Shown: positions 47,468 through 57,141 of the stretch, one piece after another
How positions within the stretch are numbered: position 1 is the stretch's first letter
Layout: each line of letters begins with the position of its first letter
Assembly: GCF_037975245.1 (NCBI RefSeq)
Contig: NC_092575.1
Location: 20,411,841-20,475,840 of the forward strand
Length of the DNA: 64,000 nt
Source of the DNA: Apostichopus japonicus
Lineage: Eukaryota > Echinodermata > Holothuroidea > Aspidochirotida > Stichopodidae
Reading direction: 5' to 3'
Notes under the pieces: model-generated
What the model was told of the DNA's origin: nothing
Databases searched by the model: none
Seen by the model: only the letters and a program-made list of their open reading frames with translations
Translations under genes and position numbers: made by a program

Positions 47468-47745
47468 AAAACCCTTTCTTAATTTTCTTGCTGTTAATTT
47501 CTTAAGGAACTGGTAAATATTTCTACATTGCCATCAGCTGTTTCAATTGTTCAGACATTATTTCCTTAGAACTGTATCCTACAGCTTTGAAAATTGTTTA
47601 ATCTTAACTCTATCCATAAACTTACAACAGCAATCATATCATTAAAATCCTTTCTTAATTTTCTTGCTGTTATGTTCTTTAAGGAACTGCTAACATTTCT
47701 ACTTTGCCATAAGCCGTATCAATTGTTCAGACATCAGTTTCCTAT
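47468..47745 (+). repeat. Direct duplication of about 100 bp
   Basis: CCTTTCTTAATTTTCTTGCT begins both copies (near 47470 and 47649). AAGGAACTG, TTTCTAC, TTGCCAT and CAATTGTTCAGACAT follow in the same order in each. About 80 bp of unrelated sequence separates them. Confidence 0.85.
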
Positions 47746-47914
47746 CCATAGACCTAAAAGAGGAATTGTCATCATTTACGTTTGAGTAATTGTTTCTGTT
47801 TAATGGTAACTCTAAACGAGGTGATATATAAACGTTTGTTACATTCCAAAAAGTGGAATATTTAATAAGCATACTGCAGTTCATTTATATTTTCATAAAG
47901 AAGACAGAAAGATC

Positions 47915-48935
47915 TCTCATCGCAACTGTCACATGATTCATTGAGCAACATCACTGTATAAAGCACAAATAATCAGCCAATAAGAAACTATTCTTTAACC
48001 ACCTACAGTGAGTGAAACTCATCTTTGTTTCAATAAAACAGTCTCAAAGTCAGAAAAGAGGTCCAATGTGGTGTTTAACTGTACACAACAGACAAAACCA
48101 CAGGGACCAGCTTAATTCCTACAATATCATCCAAAATTACTGTACATGATAATTAAATTAAAAACAAAAAGTTTTGAAGCATTGCCCTGCATTGCACCAA
48201 CTTTATCATTATTCTTATGTAATGAACCAACAGAAGAGCCAATATTCTGAAGAAAAAGAAGGAACTGTTACATCTGCTCTTTTCAACTTTTGTATTCTTG
48301 ATTTACAAGAAACAATAACTATAAGCTGAAATAGTTGGTCCAGTATCTGGCTAGCTTCAAACCTTACTGGACTAAATCAACACTCAGCATACAACAAGTA
48401 TAGTTGGATTCTGTCTTCAAGGATTTCCCTCATATTGATAACTTTCCTTCATAACATCTTTAACTGAATGCCTCGATCATTTGGAATCTGCATTTTCCCA
48501 GGATCTGCTTTGAAACAGGGGCATATGTCACTGATTTTTGAGTCACATCGTGGCACTGCTTACGTAACCAAAATCCAGGCTAGTCATACTTGTAAACACA
48601 TCGGTATCAGTGACTTCTAAACATAACTTACACAAATCGATGCTAGGTACGTTAAGGCGTAATCTTTCCTTCCATTCATTTTTGTAAATCATTAGGCAAT
48701 AATTGAATTTCTGTGATTCAAATAAAGGTTTCTTGTACTTTTGACTTGCTGTAATCAAGCAAAAAATGTATTAACTTTATGGAAATCCTTAGCTTGAAAG
48801 AGCAAATATCAGGAAGCATCTTTCATCTAATTTTTAATTGCACCCTAATACCAGAAACCACTTATGTTTTGTTTAAACTATGAATCATATGACATAAGAA
48901 ATACATAATTCCTTCCAAAGTAATTTCCTATCTTT
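47915..48935 (+). pseudogene. Decayed duplicate of the 5' region and start of GPCR 4
   Basis: This block matches 50310-50965, the upstream region and first codons of GPCR 4, in several collinear patches. Examples are TTGGTCCAGTATCTGGCTAG (48337) against the same with CCGG (50459), AAAATCCAGGCT (48570/50725), and AGAAACCAC just before the start codon in both. The relic ATG is 48880-48882. The matching frame then meets TAA at 48895-48897 where GPCR 4 has TCA. Similarity stops near 48935 and no transmembrane coding sequence follows, so the copy is truncated as well as nonsense-mutated. Confidence 0.7.
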
Positions 48936-50045
48936 TTCCTTTGAAGTTGTAAGTAATAGGTTGCAAGGTTAAACTGCTGCAATTTTTAGTGATATAAGAA
49001 GCACTTAGACAAATTGCTACGCCAAGTATAGTCTGTCAACTTTGACATTATCAGTTTGATTTTATCCATCAGTTAAATCAACCACATTATCTCGTGACTC
49101 TTTTAGCTGAAAAGAACAATTAAAACTCACAAACAAGTTTCACGATTGAACAGCTAGATATAAACCTGATTGGTGGGGAGAAAATATTTTAGTTAAAATG
49201 CTTCATTATTCAAATTACACTTAGCATTGTTTGCTACAGTAGTGACAATCAATATTTATATATAATGCAGACGTACTATTTTTATCAATATCAAGTGCAT
49301 TAACTCTGTGGATTTATTGATTTCATTCTAGGTAAGTTTAAGATTGCAGTACAAGCAAGGTCTACCAATAGCTAAGGAAAGTAAAACAAATCAATACTCA
49401 AATTTACCGAATGTTAATATCTGGATGAAATTTGTTGCAAAATGTTATTTACAGTACAAGACAACTACTATTGAGGAAAATTTCACACAGTTTTTCACAG
49501 AACTTGGGAACAAATTCACCACCATTGTCAGTACAGTAATTACAGCCAGGTTAAACTTTGAATGTTTCACTGTTTGGACTTTTTGTTTTGAAAACCATTT
49601 GTCAACTTCTTGAAAATTTCATGCAGTTATCATCGATTGGGAAACTTTGTAAAGCATTGCAACAATGACATGCGTGTTTTAATTGTTGTGGACAAAGCCA
49701 CATATATATGACAGCTCCATTCACCAAACTACCATTTGACATATATTGCGGAAAAACACAGATGGATTGAATAAGGAAGTTTTTTTCTTATAAGTTTAGT
49801 CAATTTTTGTTTGATAGTGGAAATAAGCTGCAATGCAATACATGCAATCTGAGAATGGATGGATGAATATATCAAACTGTGAAATGAATTACTGTTCAAG
49901 AGTAATAATCTAGAGTTCGATTAAGTTCTTCAAGGTTTACATGCATATCACGCTGTGTCATACTTTGTCTATATGTTGTTATGTTTCAGCTATAGTGTGA
50001 GTGGTGCCAAAACTGTATGGAGCTGTATATAGCAAACCACCTTTC

Positions 50046-50180
50046 TTAAGGAGCAGTTTCCTTCTTCTTTAACTTTGTTGCATATTGTTTACTTCGAACT
50101 TTGCTTTCATCCGATTGGATCTTTAAGGCTTGTTTTCTCTTTCCAGGAATTTTCGTGCTCACATTTTCAGTGACTATTTT
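50046..50180 (-). CDS. Possible orphan terminal exon with basic C-terminus
   Basis: On the minus strand a good acceptor (ACTACTAAAACAG, ending at 50181) is followed by 44 codons to a stop at 50046-50048. The frame is very lysine-rich (KIPGKRKQALKIQ, KLKKKETAP). The composition could be a real C-terminus, but no upstream exon was identified and AT-rich spacer can mimic this. Confidence 0.2.
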   Translation of the reverse strand, partial: KIVTENVSTKIPGKRKQALKIQSDESKVRSKQYATKLKKKETAP

Positions 50181-50915
50181 CTGTTTTAGTAGTAACCCGG
50201 ACCAGAGGAAATATACTTTGTTACATTTCAAAAGAGCGAAATTTTCTAGCATGCATACCACAGTTGATATTGCATTGACATAGAATTGCCATTAAATTGC
50301 CATTGGCAGGATTTACGATGACAGCTGTGACATGAGTCATCTTTTAATCATTGTAGGCACTCATAGCACATTCACCCAATGAAAGGACACAATTGAAACT
50401 TCTTTGTTGCCAAAAAAATTCTGAAAGTCGGAAAATAAAGTTCAAATAAGGTGAATGCTTGGTCCAGTATCCGGCTAGCTTCAACTTGACTGGACCAAAT
50501 CAAGGCTCAGTTTCAAAGTTTTACTTTGATTCTTTTGACTTTCTGTTGGACTTTCTTCATAGTGACATATTTTACCAGCTTTGGATAGTTTCATCATCTT
50601 TCTGAGAAAATTTTTAGGTCAATGCCTCCCTTGGCTGGTGCAATTTCCAAGGATATGCCTTTGAACAGGGACATATCGATCTGTTGAAGATTTTAAATCA
50701 CATCTTGACACTGCTTAATTTGTCAAAATCCAGGCTTGACACATCTTGACTGTGACCTAACAAAGCAGCAAAAATTTGTATATTCTCATGGTAAACTTAA
50801 AGGAAATGTGTCTGACATCCCTAGCTTGAATAGCTTTTCCAGGAAACTGTATTGTTGAACATTTCTCTACTAAATTTTGGATTTTGCACCCATACAAGAA
50901 ACCACCCATGTATTA

Positions 50916-51833
50916 ATGATGAATAATACGACATCAGAACGAGGCAATTCGTTCGAAGGTAACTTCATATACGTTAGCTTAGCAGTCATTGGTGTCACAA
51001 CAGTAATTGGAAGTACGATAAACTTCCTGGTGTTGAAGAATGTGAAAATCACGACAGAATCACAAAATCTCCTTCTAAGGATTCTTGCATGCACTGATTT
51101 CACCATTGCAGCCGTTCTGATACTTGACGTGTTACAAGCCAACTTATTGAAATCCATCTTTATTTGTAAGGTTTTAGTGTTTGTCATTGCTATCTGTTGT
51201 GGTGCCACAACAAAAACATTGACCCTTATAGCTCTTGATAAACTACTCTCAATTCTGAGACCACTGCGCTATCACAGTTTAATTTCTCCTGTACGTATCG
51301 TGACGATAGAGGTCGTCTACGATGTGCTTCTCATAGCTTGGACTTCTTACATTTTCACCGACGAGCGATTCTTAGATCTAGTTGAGTACAGTTCTCAATT
51401 TCGACTCTGTTTTCCACCTTACAGAAACCAACCTGTCGGTGAGGGAATAACCACTTCATTTATTTTTGTTTTATTACCTCTCATCATCATAATCACCTGC
51501 TATGTTTGGATAGGTCTTATAGCTCGAAAACAAAACAGAAAAGTCAGGAATTCCACCAATAGCGCGGCACCGGGAGGAATACGAAACAACAGAGAGTGGA
51601 AAGGAATCAGGATTGCAATTCTGGTGACCACGGCCTTCTTGGTGTCATGGTTACCGGTCTGCTTGATTTCATCCTATGGAGAAGCCACTGGCAATGAAGT
51701 TCCATTCATTGTTCATATCATTGGTTTTTCTTTTGCCTTCAGCAACTCTTGGTGGAATACTGTGAGTCACTTTGCACTTTACAAGGAATTCAGGGTGAAA
51801 TTTAGGGAACTGTTTGTACAAAGAGTTGCATAG
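50916..51833 (+). CDS. Rhodopsin-type GPCR 4 of the cluster, single exon
   Basis: A single-exon receptor. The open frame extends upstream to a TTG at 50877, but the first ATG is 50916, giving 305 residues, with a second ATG immediately after; that start is preferred. NNTT near residue 3 is an N-glycosylation sequon. TM1 is about 17-40, then KITTESQNLLLRILACTD with the TM2 Asp. FICKVLVFVIAICCG opens TM3 and ALDKLLSILRPLRY closes it. CYVWIGLIARKQNRK follows TM5, EWKGIRIAILVTTAFLVSWLP is TM6 and NSWWNTVSHF is TM7. It shares DKL for DRY and the missing NPxxY proline with its paralogues. Its 5' flank was duplicated upstream (47915-48935). Confidence 0.9.
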   Translation: MMNNTTSERGNSFEGNFIYVSLAVIGVTTVIGSTINFLVLKNVKITTESQNLLLRILACTDFTIAAVLILDVLQANLLKSIFICKVLVFVIAICCGATTKTLTLIALDKLLSILRPLRYHSLISPVRIVTIEVVYDVLLIAWTSYIFTDERFLDLVEYSSQFRLCFPPYRNQPVGEGITTSFIFVLLPLIIIITCYVWIGLIARKQNRKVRNSTNSAAPGGIRNNREWKGIRIAILVTTAFLVSWLPVCLISSYGEATGNEVPFIVHIIGFSFAFSNSWWNTVSHFALYKEFRVKFRELFVQRVA

Positions 51834-52389
51834 CTTGTGAAGTCTTAACTCGAGGAAGTCTGGAATATCAAACGATTTTCAGGATCGGAGGGCCGGCAAA
51901 CCTACCAATTAATTATTCACAAATTGGCTGTGAGGTGCACCACCTTCGCCTCCTCCCTTCACCTTTCAGGGAATAATTTAATGTTGAAATTTTGTGTAGC
52001 AGTTATGAATTTCATTTCCTGAAATATAAAGCATACATGGCTCACCTATGTCATATTTAGACTTTATCAAGACTTCAGCCTTGCGTATGAAGGAAAAAAT
52101 ATTTGTGATAAGTCCTAAATTGAATTAGATATTTCTTTGCTGTTTGAGGAAGTTGTTCAAAATTGTTTTCTCTACGATATAGACCAATGATTATGGTTAG
52201 GTTCGAGTTCATCACAACCCATGGCACATATCCCTGTTCATATTATGTGTAATGGGAACCAATTGTGGTTTCCAGATAATAATATTTTTTCTCAACATTA
52301 AATAGCCCCCTCACTTTTTTACCGTTACAATTCAACAGGCAATTGGCAACGCACATGTCACCATTTCTTAGTGTATGATCAGTGTAGAA

Positions 52390-52490
52390 TACATAAACAT
52401 AAATATTCATTAAAAACTAATATATATTCATGAATATATAAATAAAAAGATATTCATGAATAAATAATAAATATTCATGATTAGATGAAT
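52390..52490. repeat. AT-rich repeat of ATTCATGAAT-type palindromes
   Basis: ATATTCAT/ATTCATGAAT words recur about six times in 100 bp, separated by A/T runs. Confidence 0.75.
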
Positions 52491-54099
52491 AGCCAAACAC
52501 TGGCACAAACCTTTTACATCCAGTTTGCAATATAGCAACACTTGAGATCACCTCCTGGTAGAGGTTAGCACCACTGATTGGGATGGCTGCAAAATGGGCA
52601 AATAGGACTTTCCGAATCGAAAGGAGAACCTAATAATGCAAATTAAGGAGAATTATATGAATTAAATGAAACATTGACAACAAAATGTTCCTGATCATAT
52701 GCAAAGGAAATAGTCATAAGTAATGGAACTTATAACAACCCTCACTGTTGCTAGCTTTAAAATGTGGAATGTTACTAAGTCTGTTCAAATATTCTCAGTA
52801 TTAAGCTAAGCATTACAACAAAATGTGTTCTTCTTTCTCAGTATCTTTTATTCCACCAGACTCAATACAACCTCTTTCCAATCCTCAAAATAAAATACAT
52901 GCAATTTACATGGAGAAGTACTCCAATGGTTCAACGACAAACTGTTTCAAAACATTCATATATGAATCAATTTGTTTATTCAAACTTCACACAATTAGCT
53001 CTATATAACAGTTAAATATCATTGCAGCTCATTAATAAAAGGTTTTACTGAAAACCCATTTATAAACTACCATGGCCTAATTAGAAAATATATGCTAAAT
53101 AGTGAAACAGGGAGGTAAAGGGCAGAGACTAGGGCCAGGAAAACTGAATCCTGTGTGTACAGTTCTCTGGCTTCAATACTTCAGAAGCTGCAAGTTTAGA
53201 GAATTTAATGACGAAGGTGCAATCACCTTGTATGATATGCTGCATTTTCTGGCCAATTCTTCAGCATTACCAGCGATGAAATCTGAAACTATTAATATAA
53301 TAGAAAAATAGGTTAGCCAACAGAATTAATTTAACAAACATTATCAAATATCTTTTATATCATTTATCAGGATAGGTGGTCATGCTGCCTCCCTAAAAGC
53401 ATTTTTACTCACTGAGGCAAAATTACTGGACTATTCAGTTGCTCCCTAAATGTATGTAATACTTTAGTAGAGTAAGAGCCTTCCAGAAGGTTCTTTTGAA
53501 ACGTTTATAGCATTTTCGAGCAGACTACAAAGTGGGGCCAATACTGAAGACCTGTAAATGAAAATTCAAGACAAATAGAATCCTTCTTTTTGTAATACTT
53601 TCACATCCCTCTGTGAAAGCAAACTTCAGTTCAGTATAGGTTTCTGCACATGGTATTCGCGAACCAGTCTGTTAGTTGTTTCACCTGTTTTGGAAATGTG
53701 AGGTGACTTCCAATTTCATCCTTGTATCAATTTATTTCACTAAGCAAGATATTTTGCTTTAATTGTTCATTTTATGAAGGTCTACTGTTACTAATCTACA
53801 TATATATATATATATATATAGAAGTCGAATACACTAAGTAACAATTAGAGGCTCATGTAGGCACATTTCACTGCACCTTTACTTTCATATTGTTATAGTT
53901 AAATATATTGTTTGAAAGCTCAAAGGAAGTTTTTTTCTGTTTTTATCTTGTCGCTCCTATAGGGAGGATGAGATATTGTAGTACCTCTGCCAGTTGGGCA
54001 ATATACAGCTATGTCAGTTGCCATAGCAACAGTTGCCATGGTAATGGTTAAATTTCCTGAGTGGCTACTCTCGGGGGCCACCTACAACTGAGGGGGGGT

Positions 54100-54380
54100 C
54101 AAAATGTGTCTGTGTGTTTGTGTCCAAATTTGTGTCGAAAACTCCTCCAAAACGACCGGACCGATTTTCTTCAAACTTGGTGGGAAGGTACCCAAGGGTA
54201 ATTTGACATGGGACCTTCACAGATCTAATGGAAATGTGAGTGGTTGCCATTGGAACCGATGTCAACGGTCCTATGGTTAAAAGTCAAATGTATATTGTTA
54301 GTGGAATTTTGTGTCACAAACACCTCCTTAACGGCTGGGCAGATTTTCTTTAAACTTGGTGGGAAGGATACCCCAATGTG
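54100..54380 (+). repeat. Tandem, diverged repeat with an AACTTGGTGGGAAGG core
   Basis: Two diverged units of about 185 bp. Each contains TTTGTGTC, then CTCCTCCAAAACG or CTCCTTAACGG, then GATTTTCTT, then AACTTGGTGGGAAGG followed by TACCC/ATACCCC, at 54130-54200 and 54310-54380. Similar sequence is known to me as a widespread dispersed repeat in marine invertebrate genomes; exact family not named. Confidence 0.7.
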
Positions 54381-55487
54381 AACCCTGATGTCTCAGTGAA
54401 AATGAGGAGCATAAACCTAGCCTTAGATACTAAACCTAGATCTAGCTTTTAAATGCTGCACTAGCCTGAACCTAACTGTTATGTTAGGCCTGGGCAAACG
54501 GTTAATACAACTAGGCTACAAAGTACAATGTTGTGCCTGGCCTGGTCCAGTTATTTGTGAAAACTTGACTTAATTGACAGGCTTTGTAATTTCCAAAATG
54601 TCTCTGTGCCACTCATGGTGAGAACAGCAGTAACACGCAACTTGATGATAGCTATGTTCAAAATGGGATGGGAAAGTCGCAGTTTTGTGACGCTGTTCAC
54701 CTTTGTATCTGGGTCTAGCCTATAACTAGTAAACACATGCATGAGTATACCTGCGATATATACTGTACTGCATTTTGCCTCTAGAGGAGAGTAGCCTAGG
54801 TCTATTCCCTGTTTCTAAGTAGTACGCAAGAGGACAAAGTCGGCCTAGTGCATGTATAATTACCTTCGCACAACATTAGAATTTAATTGATTCACATTGA
54901 GTGATAATCTTTTAGATAGTGAGTATAAAATGGACATAAAAAAAAATAGGAAAAATTTAACAATAATTTGATCACTGTTAAAAGTATGACTCTGGAGTCA
55001 GAATTCCCAGGATTCTACAGGATTCCCAGCTTAGTTTTGTTCAGCGTAGGGTTCATATAAAGAATATAGTCACGTCTACTTAAAAAACGGTATTGCCAGT
55101 TTGCATGGCTAATATATATTTGTACGTTTAAAATCAGTCTTTGCTGGCAGTATGACATATGCGACTCCCTGGATTGCCCTCCTGTTCTGATCTGGTAGTG
55201 GTGCAAACTTTGACCTTACCATGCCCCAAATTACAAACACCATCCTAATTCCAAAGGTAGGCCTAAGTAAGGCTAGAATCCTACCCAAAACAAGTGTATC
55301 ACTAGTCTGCCTATTTTTGTCTTGTGCTTTGGATCTTACATTTGTAATAGGCCAAACTCAAATGTTGTACTTAATACTAGGCGACCAGATGTCCCCGATG
55401 TTCGGGAAAGTCCCAGATTCTAAAGTTTTGTCCCTTAATTATTAACAAGTGTCCCCGAAATTATCGCAGATTTAACAAGAAGTAGGC

Positions 55488-55789
55488 TACCTGAAATTTT
55501 AAAGTAGCCTATGACATTTTATTTTTCAACAGATTTAGAAATGTTGCAAAATCTACCTTCCTGCCTGTTTCACTTTAATGACATGTTATTAAACACCATA
55601 GATGTACACAAATACCTTGCACGGACAATCGCAGAGATCAAAACAAGAACTAGGCCTACTATAAAGTTGGGTAGTATTGTCTATGGTTTTGTAATGATGT
55701 GTCATTAAAGTAAAACAGGCAGGAAGGTAGATTTTGCAACATTTCTAAATCTGTTGTGAATAAAATGTCGTACTTTAAAATTTCAGGTA
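55488..55789. repeat. Foldback element with about 90-bp arms
   Basis: Left arm 55488-55582 and right arm 55701-55789 are inverted copies, with for example CAGATTTAGAAATGTTGCAA against TTGCAACATTTCTAAATCTG. The loop is 118 bp. An RNA from this region would form a long hairpin. No target duplication was found. Confidence 0.9.
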
Positions 55790-57141
55790 CTTCTTGTGGA
55801 GTAATGTGCGAGCATGACAGTGTTGTTACTACTGCGCTGACCTATACTATTACTAGGCCTACTCTTGATTATGTCATGTCTGTGCAGCTATATATCTGAC
55901 TAGCACTTTTTTCTACCCCTCCCCTTAGACCCCTTCTAGAGGCCAGCACATCATGCCTTCAACATTTTGTCCCAGATTCCTAGTAAAAAAATATGTTCAC
56001 CTTATTATACTATGCACTTGTAGGATTTTTTTAGACTAAGCTACTTTGAGACCACTTATTGTACATGTACTAATACAATGTTGGGAGCGCCTGTGGACTA
56101 GCCTAAGCTACAGTCTGACTCTGACATGCTCAGCCGTAACCTCAAACAGAAGGGCACGTGCACTTAATAATACTAGCCTAGGCCCCTATATAAAATTAGA
56201 ACACACCGGTATTGATTTTCAGATCACGGAGCAGTCTTATTAAGTTTTCGTTCAACAGTGGACACATTCCAGGTTTTAGCAAAGTCATGCTATTTCTGGG
56301 AATGCATGCCTCTGTCAAGATGCAGTTGTGTTACTACTTCTAAACAAGGATTTCGTAATTCCCGCAATAGCAATTTTTTTTCGTAATATACTTGCGGACG
56401 TCTGCAGACGATTTTACCAGGTATCACTAAGGCTTAGTTAGCATAGGCAACCATCAAAATAAACCTTCAAAGGTACATTACAAGATAAGGACAGCTATAG
56501 CCCTTTGTTCGTAGTTATTATCCAAAAACTTAACGCAGGATTTTGCTTACCGAAAGAAATTTTGGAAAACTCAACATTTAAGCGCAACTTGTCTGCGCTT
56601 TTATATCCGTAACAACAATACGGTATTACAAAAGAGCGATCTAGCTATAATTTGAAACGTCATTGACGATGATGTCATGTGTGTGGCGCAACAACACTTA
56701 CTTTTGTTTGCACTTGTGATATCATTTCCGGTGAATTTACAATTTCCGACAAATCCATCAGTTATCTCATTTTACAAAATTCTTTTCATGCAAGTATTTT
56801 ATTCTTTCAAATCAGCTTATCAAAGCTCAATGAGACTTGAATCCGTCGGTCGTGTGACTGTCGATACGATTGGGTTAGTTATTTCTTGACTTACTAGGCC
56901 ATTCCTCAGCACAACATTGTGAGACATGTTGTTATACTTACCCTGGCCGTTGGTATCATCACATGTGTTTACTTTCTGAAACTGGATCGGACTAGACTGC
57001 AAGGAGGCAAACATTATAAAGTAATACAAATCACCAGGGAAAGCGTAACCTTGCAACGATTTCGTCGAACTGATTGTTCTATAACCTCGGACCTGGCAAT
57101 TCTCAAATACGACTAGCTAAGGGCGAAAATAGCAAGCAGTA

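Larger units (their letters stand above)
45181..47914. other. Spacer between GPCR 3 and the duplicated block
   Basis: Contains the hAT-like MITE at 46376-46905 and a direct duplication at 47468-47570/47646-47745. A stretch at 45820-46140 loosely resembles 17200-17510. No coding exon was recognised. Confidence 0.55.
51834..57141. other. Spacer between GPCR 4 and C11orf54
   Basis: No coding exon was recognised. Contents: AT-rich ATTCATGAAT repeats (52390-52490), a TA microsatellite (53798-53820), an ancient-repeat-like tandem (54100-54380), a foldback (55488-55789) and many AGGCCTA words from about 54400 onward. Confidence 0.55.

Noticed and set aside
48543-48758. 71-codon minus-strand frame
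   Set aside because: Lies inside the block duplicated from the GPCR 4 upstream region, so it is unlikely to be an independent exon.
49344-49613. 89-codon plus-strand frame in the spacer before GPCR 4
   Set aside because: No transmembrane pattern, no receptor motifs and no similarity; read as spacer.
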